A stretch of DNA of 64,000 nucleotides from Erythrobacter sp. Its GTDB lineage: Bacteria; Pseudomonadota; Alphaproteobacteria; Sphingomonadales; Sphingomonadaceae. The position numbers and the translations under genes were made by a program. The stretch spans positions 2,842,001-2,906,000 of the forward strand of contig CP073261.1 in the NCBI GenBank assembly GCA_019739335.1. The letters run 5' to 3'. Shown piece by piece: positions 23,458 through 32,544 of this stretch; the stretch's first letter is position 1, and every line of letters starts with the position of its first letter. The notes under the pieces were generated by a model, which was not told the DNA's origin, did no database searches, and saw nothing but the letters and a program-made list of their open reading frames with translations.

Positions 23458-23820
23458 TCAGTCGGTGAACGAACGCGCCTTGGCAGCGATACGTTCCGAA
23501 AGAGTGGGTTCGGGAGTGAGCGTGATATCTTGCCAGACTTTCTCGATCGCATCGCCGAGCGAGTCGCGGAAAAGCCATCCGAACAAAACGGCAGCGCCCA
23601 TTACAAGAACCGTTCCCACCTGCGCCTGGTTTTCGCGCGTATAGGCAGCGATGTCGTCGCCCACGCCTTCAGCACCTTCGCGCAGTCGCAGTGCCATCCG
23701 GGAACCGACGCCCTGTTCGTTCACATCGCCGCGAATGTTGCGGATATCGGCTTGGACAAGCCGCTTGGCCGCATCGCGCATCAGCCGGTCCGCTTCGAGG
23801 TGGATGAGGGTATCAGACAT
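23458..23820 (-). CDS. small membrane-anchored protein of the envelope operon
   Basis: 120 residues. An N-terminal helical domain (DTLIHLEADRLMRDAAKRLVQADIRNIRGD) is followed by one membrane segment (about 76-92, VGTVLVMGAAVLFGWLF) and a short tail. I do not recognise the family. It overlaps the start side of the preceding holin-like gene by 8 bases and is 21 bases before the next gene, so it belongs to the same transcript. Confidence 0.7.
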   Translation of the reverse strand: MSDTLIHLEADRLMRDAAKRLVQADIRNIRGDVNEQGVGSRMALRLREGAEGVGDDIAAYTRENQAQVGTVLVMGAAVLFGWLFRDSLGDAIEKVWQDITLTPEPTLSERIAAKARSFTD

Positions 23821-24286
23821 CTTCTCTCGTTTCGTTCGCCGAGGGATCCATTGCAGCCGAAAGCTCGGCCCATGCGCCGCTTGCCCGGCGCACCAACAGG
23901 TAGGCAATCAGCAGCCATGCGAGCACGACCACGGCAGTGGCGCCCCAGGCGCTAATCAGCGGGGTGAGGGCGATGATCAGGCCGACAGTCAGACCGATTG
24001 TTGCCAGAACGGCAAAGAATGCCGCCACGACACCGAAAACGATCGCCAGTTTCAGCCGGTTGGCAACAAATCCCGCGCGGCTTTTCTGGTAGGTAAGCTC
24101 GGCCTCGAAATAAGTCCGCCCATCGTCAATCAGCGCTTCGAAGTCGTCGACCAACGAACGGCGCGGGCCTTCCGATGGTTGATCATCGGTAGTTGACGCT
24201 ACGGTTTCACTCGAGAGCGACTCTGGCCGTTGGACAGAGCCGCTCCCGGGGTGATCGAATGAGCTTTCTTCAGCGCGTCCCAACAT
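23813..24286 (-). CDS. phage holin superfamily (DUF1469-like) membrane protein
   Basis: 157 residues. A Ser/Glu-rich N-terminal region (to about 45) leads to an amphipathic helix (DDFEALIDDGRTYFEAELTYQKSR) and two long membrane helices (about 78-100 and 106-130), ending in RRASGAWAELSAAM. This is the layout of the holin_3_6/YqjE family, a chromosomal envelope family with no phage role shown. YqjE genes often accompany YqjD/ElaB (DUF883) proteins, as here. Confidence 0.8.
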   Translation of the reverse strand: MLGRAEESSFDHPGSGSVQRPESLSSETVASTTDDQPSEGPRRSLVDDFEALIDDGRTYFEAELTYQKSRAGFVANRLKLAIVFGVVAAFFAVLATIGLTVGLIIALTPLISAWGATAVVVLAWLLIAYLLVRRASGAWAELSAAMDPSANETREDV

Positions 24287-24292
24287 GAAAGA

Positions 24293-24871
24293 TCAGCGGA
24301 ACAGGCGGGCAAACAGGAAGCCGACCAGCGCCGCGAGGCCGACAGCAGCTGCCGGGCTCTTGCGGATCGCTTCGCGCGAATCGTCGGCCAATTGATCGAG
24401 GCTCTTTTCATCGAGCTTGCGGGCGTTTTCCTGCAATGCCTGCGAAGCGCTGCGGGCATAATCGCCGTATTTCGCGCCCAGCTTCTCATCCAGCGTAGCG
24501 GCATTCTCGTCGATCACACGCGACAGGCCGGACAGTGCTTCGCTCGCCTTGTGCTTGCCTTCAACAGCCAGTTCGCTCGCCTTGGTCTTCGCCTCGACCG
24601 ACCAGTCCTGCCCGCGCGCCTTCGCATCATCACGATACTGGCCAGCGCGTGCCTTGGCTTCTTCGGTAAGGACCGTAGCGCCAGCCTTGGCCTCTTCCAG
24701 GGCGGCGTTGAAGCGCGATTTAGCCTCTTCAGTGCGCGGCGAAGCTGCAGTGGTTCCAGCGGCGGTAGCCTCGGCGCCGGTCGTGCCGACAGTCTCGGCC
24801 GCACCATCGGTGGCAGCGATGGTTGCGGTCTGCGGCTGGGTCGTGCCGCCAGTCGATTTCGTGGTAGCCAT
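24293..24871 (-). CDS. DUF883-like (ElaB/YqjD type) membrane-anchored protein
   Basis: 192 residues. A Thr/Ala-rich disordered N-terminus (to about 50), a long charged amphipathic helical region built of EAKARA-like repeats (50-170) and a C-terminal glycine-containing membrane anchor (SPAAAVGLAALVGFLFARLFR). ElaB/YqjD proteins attach ribosomes or other factors to the inner membrane in stationary phase in E. coli; a similar role here is inference. GGGAAG precedes the ATG. It is the first gene behind the EcfG-type promoter at 24967-24991. Confidence 0.78.
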   Translation of the reverse strand: MATTKSTGGTTQPQTATIAATDGAAETVGTTGAEATAAGTTAASPRTEEAKSRFNAALEEAKAGATVLTEEAKARAGQYRDDAKARGQDWSVEAKTKASELAVEGKHKASEALSGLSRVIDENAATLDEKLGAKYGDYARSASQALQENARKLDEKSLDQLADDSREAIRKSPAAAVGLAALVGFLFARLFR

Positions 24872-24966
24872 GTCAACTTCCCTTTCCGTAATGGAGGGGG
24901 AACCCCTCGCGATAAATTTGTCCCTTGGTTGTGTTATGGTTGTAACACACCGATGTTCAAGGACTC

Positions 24967-24991
24967 AACGCGTGTTGCAGTGCAAGGTTCC
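24967..24991 (-). promoter_or_regulatory. EcfG-type general stress response promoter
   Basis: On the minus strand GGAAC (24991-24987) is separated by exactly 16 bases from CGTT (24970-24967). This matches the consensus of the alphaproteobacterial general stress sigma factor EcfG (GGAAC, 16-17 bases, CGTT). It lies about 96 bases upstream of the first gene of the four-gene membrane-protein operon (24871 to 22945), families commonly induced by stress. Confidence 0.65.
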
Positions 24992-25000
24992 GGGTTATAG

Positions 25001-26320
<1,320 letters not shown>

Positions 26321-26342
26321 GACTGGGTTTGAGCTAGGATTC

Positions 26343-26430
26343 TCGTCACCCGGGCCCCCGAGCCGGGGTCCCGCTTCGCTCGCTCGCATGACTATCAAAG
26401 CGGGACCCCGGATCAAGTCCGGGGTGACGA
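26343..26430. repeat. REP-like palindromic element with GGGGTCCCGCTT arms
   Basis: Two inverted arms, 26343-26376 and 26398-26430, share TCGTCACC at the outside and CCGGGGTCCCGCTT at the inside. The right arm also folds alone (ACCCCGGA-TCAAG-TCCGGGGT). I know this motif as a dispersed intergenic repeat of alphaproteobacterial genomes. It starts 23 bases after the eno stop and may act as its transcription terminator. Confidence 0.65.
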
Positions 26431-26456
26431 AGTTTAGGAAAAAAACTAAGGCCCCC

Positions 26457-27464
26457 TCAATCCAGCGCCACCCGCCCGATCGTATTCGCATCCGCCCCAA
26501 ACCAGATCGCGTTTGTGCCTTCATGGTAATGCATATGCCGCACCGAGCCACCCCCTGACGGTACATCGGCACCGGCGAAGAACTCCTCGGTTTCCGGATC
26601 GAAGCCGACGAAGCGATTCGGCTGCACCCCGGTTTCGACGAACCAGATCCGGTCTTCGCCATCCACTGCCATGCCATAGGGCATCGAGCTTTCGGCCGAG
26701 GGCGCGACCCATTCCTCGAAGCCTCCGGTTGCGGGATCGTAAACACCCAGAAAACCCTCACGCCAGTCGACATACCAGACGCGGCCATCGTCGGTCAGGC
26801 CGATGCGGCGCGGGCGGGTTTCTTCGCGGGGGAGGGGGATTTCGGTCAGTTCCATCGTGGCGGGATCGATGCGGGCAAGCTTGTTGGTCGCCAGCAGCAC
26901 CGCCCAGACGGTCCCGTCCGCTGCCACCTCGATGCCATAGGGACGCGCCCGTTCGGTCGGCACGGGGATCAGTTGCACCTCGCGCGTTGCCACGGTCAGC
27001 TTGCCGATGAAGTTGCCGTTCTGGACGGTGAACCAGATATCGCCCGCAGCATCGAAAGTGAGCGTATGCGGATCGCGCGCGGCGGAATCGGGCATGGGGA
27101 TCTGCTCGATTTCGCGGGTGACGGGGTCGATCCTGCCGATGTGCCCGGTCAGGTTTCCGGCATACCATATCGCCCCGTCGTCGGCGACGATCAGGTTGTG
27201 CGGACCCGCGCCTTCGGGCAGGTCGATCCGCTCGAATGTGCCCGATTGCGGATTGAGCCGCGCGGCATAATGGCCTTGCTGGCCGACGAACCACACCTCG
27301 CTGTCTGACACAGCAAAGGGATCGCGCGGGCGGGTGTCCGACCACGGCACCGGCCATTCGCGGATATCGACAGCCGCACTCTCGGGGATATCCTGTGCGA
27401 GAGAAGCGGAGGTGCTGAGCAGCAGCGCTGCAGTCGTTGCGATTAGCGAAATTCGTGCGAACAT
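26457..27464 (-). CDS. secreted Vgb-like (streptogramin lyase family) beta-propeller protein
   Basis: 335 residues. AAAGGAGAG lies 7 bases before the ATG, and a signal peptide ends at SLAQD (about residue 24). The mature protein consists of repeated blades of the type DGxIWYAGNLTGHIGRIDPVTREIEQIPMP, about six to seven, as in virginiamycin B lyase and related propellers. True Vgb enzymes linearise streptogramin B in the cytoplasm; this exported protein more likely binds or acts on another ligand, and the family is often misnamed. It stands alone between eno and a small membrane gene. Confidence 0.85.
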   Translation of the reverse strand: MFARISLIATTAALLLSTSASLAQDIPESAAVDIREWPVPWSDTRPRDPFAVSDSEVWFVGQQGHYAARLNPQSGTFERIDLPEGAGPHNLIVADDGAIWYAGNLTGHIGRIDPVTREIEQIPMPDSAARDPHTLTFDAAGDIWFTVQNGNFIGKLTVATREVQLIPVPTERARPYGIEVAADGTVWAVLLATNKLARIDPATMELTEIPLPREETRPRRIGLTDDGRVWYVDWREGFLGVYDPATGGFEEWVAPSAESSMPYGMAVDGEDRIWFVETGVQPNRFVGFDPETEEFFAGADVPSGGGSVRHMHYHEGTNAIWFGADANTIGRVALD

Positions 27465-27579
27465 CAGGTGCTCTCCTTTGGCTATGAGCAGCAGCCTATC
27501 GCGGTTCGACCGTGCTGACCAGCGGGGTACCTTCAAGCCCACTCCATTTCGGGAGAAGGTGAGGGTCTGCGGAGCAAGA

Positions 27580-27834
27580 TCAATCCTTCGCCTTCCGGTT
27601 CTTCGGGTGGAACCAGTATTGCCAGACACCCCAAGCGTTGATCAGCAGCAGGATAAGATTCATTGCCGCAATGGGCATGGCGTCACTGGTCAGCCCGATG
27701 CCGATCCAGAGCGCAGACACGAGGCAGAACAGGACGAAGCCCCATGCTGTGGTGCGGCGGCCCAAGTCGAACGCGACCAGAGAAGCAGCGATGATTGTGC
27801 CGATTGCGGCTACCCATTCGAGTGGTCCGTCCAT
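27580..27834 (-). CDS. small three-pass inner-membrane protein
   Basis: 84 residues with three hydrophobic segments (about 5-22, 29-48 and 54-74) and a basic tail (FHPKNRKAKD). The final WGVWQYWF, after an Asn in the third helix (LLINAWG), recalls small PnuC-like permease fragments, but the protein is far shorter than PnuC and I would not assign transport. A CACATT-N2-AATGTG palindrome lies about 95 bases upstream of its start. Confidence 0.7.
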   Translation of the reverse strand: MDGPLEWVAAIGTIIAASLVAFDLGRRTTAWGFVLFCLVSALWIGIGLTSDAMPIAAMNLILLLINAWGVWQYWFHPKNRKAKD

Positions 27835-27928
27835 GCTCTGCTAAAGCCGCCTGATGCCGTTAGGTTCCTTTATGCCGCTGTTGTGCGTCGCTAAAATCGT
27901 CAAAAGGCAGGGCGCAAATCCAACACGA

Positions 27929-27955
27929 TCACATTTCAATGTGAATCGATGTGAT
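27929..27955. promoter_or_regulatory. possible operator, TCACATT-N2-AATGTGA
   Basis: A 16-base inverted repeat with perfect 7-base arms (27929-27935 and 27938-27944), followed 4 bases later by a further ATGTGAT (27949-27955) that pairs with the ATCACAT overlapping the left arm. It lies upstream of the small membrane protein gene at 27834. The arm CACATT/AATGTG is the same as in the site before ribBX. Confidence 0.4.
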
Positions 27956-28052
27956 ACCCGGAACCCGCTCAGCCGAGGGTGCTCCTACATTCTCAGCCCA
28001 AAGCGGTCATGCTTCGACTAACCCGGCACGAACGGAATGGGACCGATTGAAT

Positions 28053-29021
28053 CTATTGTGCGTCGACTTGCAGCGCCCCTGTAAGCCGCGCCAGTTGCGC
28101 TTCAGTCAATTCCACTCGCGTGAATTCGAGCAAAGTCAGCAATTGTTCGACATTGCGCGCGCTCGCCAGCGGGGCAGGGATGCCGGGCTGGCGGACCAGC
28201 CAAGCCAGCGCGATGGCGGGCAAGCTGGCGCCCGTTTCCGCCGCTATCGCATCCATCGCGGCAAGCACCGGCGGCCCTGCTTCGGCATAGTCCCTGGCCC
28301 GATAGCCGCGAGTTGTCTCGAAGTCGACAGGCTCGCGATACTTGCCGGTCAGGTAGCCGGCCGCGAGTCCGAAGAAAGGCAGCATCGCAATACCGCGCTC
28401 GACGCAGAGCTGTTGCAGTTCAGGACCGTAGGCATCACGCGCGACCAGATTGTACTGGTTTTGCAACACAATGAAGGGAGTTAGCGCGTTGGCATCGGCA
28501 TAATCGAGAGCGGCGAGCAGTCGCGGGGCGGTGAAGTTGGAAGCACCCAGTGACTTGACCTTGCCGGTCTTCATCGCCCCGTCGAAGGCCTCGACAATCT
28601 GGCCCACCTCCAGCTCCGCGAAGTCGCGGTGGGCGTAGTAGAGATCGCAATAGTCGGTCTGCAATCGCGCCAGCGAGGCATCGAGATGTTCGAGCACCTT
28701 CTCGGGCGCATAGAGGCCGGGATCGCCCATATCGCCGGGGCTGGCGGGCTTGGCAGCGCTCAGCATCCCGGTTTTGGTGTGGATGCGCATGTCCTTGCGC
28801 ACTCCACGTGAGGCCAGCCATTGCCCGATATAAGTCTCTGATTCCCCGCCGACATGGCCGGGAATCCAGGCCGAATAGACATCGGCCGTATCGATCATCC
28901 GCCCACCCGCTTCGTAGAAAGCGTCGAGCACGGCGAAGCCCTCGTCGCCCGTTGCGGTCCAGCCGAAGACATTGCCGCCGAGCACCAGCGGAATGCCCGA
29001 GATGGCCGGGTGCGCGGTCAA
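28053..29021 (-). CDS. aldo/keto reductase
   Basis: 322 residues, complete. An NADPH-dependent TIM-barrel oxidoreductase of the AKR superfamily: [27 protein letters not shown] with the conserved Asp and Tyr, a central HTKTG (catalytic Lys), YYAHRD (catalytic His) and the C-terminal cofactor region ([16 protein letters not shown]). It overlaps ribH by 4 bases, so it is probably translated with the riboflavin genes. Substrate unknown. Confidence 0.93.
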   Translation of the reverse strand: MTAHPAISGIPLVLGGNVFGWTATGDEGFAVLDAFYEAGGRMIDTADVYSAWIPGHVGGESETYIGQWLASRGVRKDMRIHTKTGMLSAAKPASPGDMGDPGLYAPEKVLEHLDASLARLQTDYCDLYYAHRDFAELEVGQIVEAFDGAMKTGKVKSLGASNFTAPRLLAALDYADANALTPFIVLQNQYNLVARDAYGPELQQLCVERGIAMLPFFGLAAGYLTGKYREPVDFETTRGYRARDYAEAGPPVLAAMDAIAAETGASLPAIALAWLVRQPGIPAPLASARNVEQLLTLLEFTRVELTEAQLARLTGALQVDAQ

Positions 29022-29437
29022 GCGAACTGCTCCCGCAGCTCCAGCATCCGTATCGCCGCCTGAGCCGCTTCGCCGCCCTTGTTCTTCTGCGCCGGATCGG
29101 CGCGGACCAGTGCCTGCGCCTCGCTTTCGGTGGTGAGAATGCCGTTGCCGATGGCGAGGCCCTCCATCGTCAGCGCCATAATCGCGCGGGCGCTTTCCCC
29201 GGCAACGATTTCAAAGTGGTAGGTTTCACCCCGGATCACCACGCCAATGGCGACAAACCCGTCATAGCGGTCGCTCTCGGCGGCCAGCGCGATCGCGCCG
29301 GGAATTTCCAGCGCGCCGGGAACGGTGACGACTTCCGCCGAATGCCCTGCCGCTTCGAGCGCGCCCTTGGCTCCGGCGATCAGCATGTCATTCAAATGGC
29401 TGTAGAAACGGGCTTCGATGATCAGGAAATGAGCCAT
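29018..29437 (-). CDS. ribH: 6,7-dimethyl-8-ribityllumazine synthase
   Basis: 139 residues. Condenses the ribBX product 3,4-dihydroxy-2-butanone 4-phosphate with the ribityl uracil to lumazine, the penultimate step of riboflavin synthesis. Family marks: [51 protein letters not shown] with the catalytic His, and the [14 protein letters not shown] segment. Three bases separate it from ribBX, and its stop overlaps the aldo/keto reductase start. Confidence 0.97.
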   Translation of the reverse strand: MAHFLIIEARFYSHLNDMLIAGAKGALEAAGHSAEVVTVPGALEIPGAIALAAESDRYDGFVAIGVVIRGETYHFEIVAGESARAIMALTMEGLAIGNGILTTESEAQALVRADPAQKNKGGEAAQAAIRMLELREQFA

Positions 29438-29440
29438 GAA

Positions 29441-30709
29441 TTACTCCGGAATTGCGCGGGTTTCGACCACGGTAATGCCGTAGCCTTCAAGGCCGACGAC
29501 GTTGTGGTGCGAATTGGACAGCAGGATCATGTCAGTAACGCCAAGGTCGGCAAGGATCTGCGCGCCAATGCCGTATTCGCGCAGTTCGGAGGTATCGCGT
29601 GGCAGGCCGGCGATCTCGTCCTGTAACAGGTCGGGCTTGTTGGGGATCAGTACCACGATCAGCCCCCTACCTTCCTTGCCGACGGCTTCCATCGAGCGTT
29701 GAAGTGCGCGCTTCTTCTCTCCGGGGCGGCCCAGGATGTCGTCGAAAATGGAGATCGAATGCATCCGCGTGAGCACCGGCTGGCCGGGGACGACATGGCC
29801 CTTTTGCAGCACCACGTTGACCGAGCCATCGACGGTGTTGCGGTAGGTCATCACCCGCCAGTCGCCACCGTAATCGGATTGCAGGCTGCTTTCGCTGGTG
29901 CGCTTGACGAGGTGATCGTTGCGCATCCGGTAGGCGATGAGATCGCGGATCGTGCCGATCTTCAGGCCGTGCTTGCGGGCGAAGGTGATCAGGTCCTCCA
30001 GCCGCGCCATGGTGCCGTCCTCGTTCATGATCTCGCAGATCACGCCGCTGGGATTGAGCCCGGCGAGACGGGAAATGTCCACCGCCGCTTCGGTATGCCC
30101 GGCGCGCACCAACACGCCGCCCTCGCGGGCGATCAGCGGGAAGACGTGGCCGGGAGTGACAATATCGTCCGGCCCCTTTGAGGAGTCGATGGCGACCGAA
30201 ACTGTGCGCGCCCGGTCAGCGGCACTGATGCCGGTGGTGACGCCCTCGCGCGCCTCGATCGCCACGGTGAAGGCGGTTTCGTGACGGGTGCGGTTGCGCG
30301 CGCTCATCATTTCGAGGCCGAGCTCCTTGCCCCGCCGGGCCGTGAGCGAGAGGCAGATCAGCCCGCGCCCGTGGGTGGCCATGAAGTTAATCGCGTTGGG
30401 GGTGGCCATCTGCGCCGGGATGATAAGGTCGCCCTCGTTCTCGCGGTCCTCGTCATCGACAAGGATGTACATCCGGCCGTTGCGCGCTTCCTCGATGATC
30501 TCCTCGATCCCGACGAGAACGGGGGTGGAGTCGTTCTCCGCCAGAAAGCGGTCGAGCTTCCCGAGGGTTTCGACGGTGGGGTTCCACTCCTCCTCGGTGC
30601 AATCGCGCAAGGTATTTGCATGCAACCCAGCAGCACGGGCGAGACCGGTGCGGGACATTTTCCCGTCCGCTACCAATTTGCGGACCTTATCGATCGTCGT
30701 TTCCATCAT
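29441..30709 (-). CDS. ribB: 3,4-dihydroxy-2-butanone 4-phosphate synthase with N-terminal HTH and degenerate RibA domain
   Basis: 422 residues in three parts. Residues 1-58 form an XRE-like helix-turn-helix (DKVRKLVADGKMSRTGLARAAGLHANTLRD in outline). Residues about 67-265 are RibB: DDEDRENEGDLI, the ARNRTRHETAFTV loop and GHVFPLIAREGGVLVRAGHTEAAVDI. The rest resembles GTP cyclohydrolase II but lacks its zinc cysteines (S-x-CLTGDVFGS-x-RCDCG is replaced by SISIFDDILGRPGEKKR) and the RQEGRGIGL motif, so it cannot have that activity; such RibB-X hybrids are known in Proteobacteria. A second ATG at 30706 is also possible. First gene of ribBX-ribH-aldo/keto reductase. Confidence 0.93.
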   Translation of the reverse strand: MMETTIDKVRKLVADGKMSRTGLARAAGLHANTLRDCTEEEWNPTVETLGKLDRFLAENDSTPVLVGIEEIIEEARNGRMYILVDDEDRENEGDLIIPAQMATPNAINFMATHGRGLICLSLTARRGKELGLEMMSARNRTRHETAFTVAIEAREGVTTGISAADRARTVSVAIDSSKGPDDIVTPGHVFPLIAREGGVLVRAGHTEAAVDISRLAGLNPSGVICEIMNEDGTMARLEDLITFARKHGLKIGTIRDLIAYRMRNDHLVKRTSESSLQSDYGGDWRVMTYRNTVDGSVNVVLQKGHVVPGQPVLTRMHSISIFDDILGRPGEKKRALQRSMEAVGKEGRGLIVVLIPNKPDLLQDEIAGLPRDTSELREYGIGAQILADLGVTDMILLSNSHHNVVGLEGYGITVVETRAIPE

Positions 30710-30722
30710 GGAATGGCGTTAG

Positions 30723-30759
30723 CACATTCTAATGTGTGCACAAGCGCGATCATCACATT
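30723..30759. promoter_or_regulatory. possible operator before ribBX: CACATT-N2-AATGTG plus a half-site
   Basis: An inverted repeat with perfect 6-base arms (30723-30728 and 30731-30736) starts 14 bases upstream of the ribBX ATG. A further CACATT half-site lies at 30754-30759. The whole 105-base gap is shared with the divergent flavin reductase gene. Position and symmetry fit an operator for a dimeric helix-turn-helix protein; the RibBX N-terminus is an obvious candidate, but that is inference. Confidence 0.45.
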
Positions 30760-30814
30760 GCTCCAAAGCCTCTCCCCCCTTGCGCCTCTATCAATCCCCC
30801 GCCAATGAAGTCCA

Positions 30815-31333
30815 ATGCACCCTGCAGAACAGAGCGATATCGAGCTTGGCGAGGCGTTCCGTTCGGCGATGCGGCACGTTGCCGCGACTGTTTACGCTGT
30901 CACTACTGCACATGAAGGCGAGCGGTTCGGCATCCTCGCCACGGCTGTCAGTTCGCTGAGTTTTTCCCCGCCATCGCTGCTGGCCTGCATCAATCGGGAA
31001 GCATCCTTGCACGAGCCATTGGCGCAGGCGGAGCGATTCTGCGTCAACGTGTTGGGGCTGGCCAATCGTGATGTTGCAGAACATTTCATGCTGCCGACGC
31101 CCGATCGCTTTGCCGTGGGTGACTGGATCGACCAGCAGGGCGTTCCGGTGCTCGCCTCCGCGCAATCGAGCCTCATTTGTACCGTTGCGGACCGGCACGT
31201 ATTCGGCACTCACACCATCTTCATCGGCGCGCTAATCGAAGCCAATCATCGTGAGGATGCCACTCCGCTGACCTATTTCGACCGCCACTATATCGACATC
31301 AGCGCTGCACCGGAGCGATCGCGGCGCGGCTAG
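30815..31333 (+). CDS. flavin reductase family (FMN-binding split barrel) protein
   Basis: 172 residues. Member of the flavin reductase/HpaC family: FRSAMRHVAATVYAVTTAHEGERFGILATAVSSLSFSPPSLLACIN is, in outline, the FMN/FAD-binding N-terminal half, with a C-terminal His-containing FGTHTIFIGAL. These enzymes reduce free flavin with NAD(P)H, often for a partner monooxygenase, none of which is adjacent. It is divergent from the riboflavin genes and overlaps the convergent M48 peptidase gene by 4 bases. Confidence 0.9.
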   Translation: MHPAEQSDIELGEAFRSAMRHVAATVYAVTTAHEGERFGILATAVSSLSFSPPSLLACINREASLHEPLAQAERFCVNVLGLANRDVAEHFMLPTPDRFAVGDWIDQQGVPVLASAQSSLICTVADRHVFGTHTIFIGALIEANHREDATPLTYFDRHYIDISAAPERSRRG

Positions 31334-32334
31334 TCGGCGCTGAAGCCGCGTTCTCGCGAGGCTAAAAGGTGACCCGGCCAGCTCGGCCCCCGCCGCTGCG
31401 GCAGGTAGAGGGCGATTTCCTGCTCGATCAGCTGCGCGCGCGCTTCTTGCGAGGGATAGACGAAGCTGGGCATCGCCCCGCCGCCGAGCCTGTGGCCGAC
31501 ATCGGAACGCCAGAAGAACGGCGCAATGGCTGGATCGTATCCTGCGTTGGCCAGCAGGTGGACCGAGAGCCGGTCGGCCTCCACTTCCGCCGCACGATTC
31601 GCCTGCTGATTGCGCCCCAGTTCAGCGAACATGCCATTGTCGATTCCGGCTTCTTCCTTGCGCCGGCGGTGTTCTAGTACCGTATGCGCCAGTTCATGCG
31701 CCAGCACGATTGCCATCTGCGCATCGTCGAGCTCGCCCGCGAAGTCATACTGCATCTGGATTACCCGGCCATCGGAGCGCGCACGCGGACCCGTTCCGAC
31801 CAAAATCTCCACCAGCGTGCGGCAGCCAGGAGGGGCCAAAATGATGAAATCAAGATCTACACCGTTCCGAGCGATCCGGAGCTGGAAGGAGTCTCCAGAC
31901 GGCTGCCGAGTGAGCAGGTCGAAGGCAGATTCACGCAGATTGCCCCTACCCATCGTTAAAAGCGCATCGGTTGGCTCCCCCCCGATCTCCAGAATGCCGT
32001 CGTCAGGCAGGATGCCGGCTCGGGCCGCAGGAGAACCGGGAACTATTGCGGCAACCGCAACCGGGCCATTGGCAAAGCGCGCCTGTGCTGCACCGTCAGG
32101 ATATTGGTCAGCGCTATGCAGGATCAGCCCAGTTACAGGCATTGTATTGCGGCACAGATGCGCATTGGCTCGCAAGAGTCCATCAGCGACCGATGCAAGA
32201 CGCAGGTCTTCACGTTGTAGCGCTGACCACTGGGTCACATTTTGCGCGCGCGCTTGTCCAACATCGAATCCAGCAACCGACACGAGCGTCAACACAGCGG
32301 CCAAGCCACGGATGATGCTTTGGCAACCCATCAA
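31330..32334 (-). CDS. M48-type zinc metallopeptidase with PDZ domain, exported
   Basis: 334 residues. An N-terminal signal peptide (to about residue 30, ARAQ) is followed by a PDZ-like region (about 85-160: IVPGSPAARAGILPDDGILEIGGEP) and then the protease core with zinc motif HELAH (in VLAHELAHTVLEH) and a likely third ligand in AAEVEADRLSVHLLANAGYDP. It resembles periplasmic BepA/Loi-type quality-control peptidases, but without TPR repeats. A second Met (residue 2) could be the start. Confidence 0.87.
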   Translation of the reverse strand: MMGCQSIIRGLAAVLTLVSVAGFDVGQARAQNVTQWSALQREDLRLASVADGLLRANAHLCRNTMPVTGLILHSADQYPDGAAQARFANGPVAVAAIVPGSPAARAGILPDDGILEIGGEPTDALLTMGRGNLRESAFDLLTRQPSGDSFQLRIARNGVDLDFIILAPPGCRTLVEILVGTGPRARSDGRVIQMQYDFAGELDDAQMAIVLAHELAHTVLEHRRRKEEAGIDNGMFAELGRNQQANRAAEVEADRLSVHLLANAGYDPAIAPFFWRSDVGHRLGGGAMPSFVYPSQEARAQLIEQEIALYLPQRRGPSWPGHLLASRERGFSAD

Positions 32335-32460
32335 GCCTTTGTGGCCTGATTGCGAGACAGCAGCAAGCGCAACATACTTTCCCGATGCAGCTTGGTATAA
32401 TGTGTCCGCAAAACCACATTGAATTCGTTAATATTACCTGGGAACTTACCTGAAACCGAT

Positions 32461-32515
32461 TTATGCTGCATCTGCGGCATAAACGCGTTGACATGGTCAT
32501 ATCCGCTGTTAATTC
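32461..32515 (+). promoter_or_regulatory. promoter with upstream palindrome
   Basis: TTGACA (32488-32493) is a perfect -35; TAATTC (32510-32515) stands 16 bases downstream as a weak -10. Directly upstream lies the imperfect palindrome 32461-32482, arms TTATGC-x-GCA and TGC-x-GCATAA. It precedes the 74-residue secreted peptide gene by about 30 bases. The arrangement suits an activator-dependent promoter. Confidence 0.45.
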
Positions 32516-32544
32516 GGCAAGCGGATTGAACAAAGGGTAATGTC

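Noticed and set aside
23813..24286. Holin-like gene taken as a prophage trace
   Set aside because: The family is a normal chromosomal envelope family (YqjE type), it sits in an operon with DUF883-like proteins, and no other phage gene is near.
24898..24925. GGAAC on the plus strand as an EcfG promoter of eno
   Set aside because: No CGTT at 16-17 bases downstream; the nearest GTT is more than 20 bases away.
26457..27464. Calling the Vgb-like propeller a streptogramin resistance gene
   Set aside because: It has a signal peptide and only repeat-level similarity; propellers of this kind are often over-annotated.
30710..30814. FMN riboswitch before ribBX
   Set aside because: Only 105 bases, mostly a promoter-sized gap with a palindrome; the AGGGGCGG-type and junction motifs of the RFN element are not visible.
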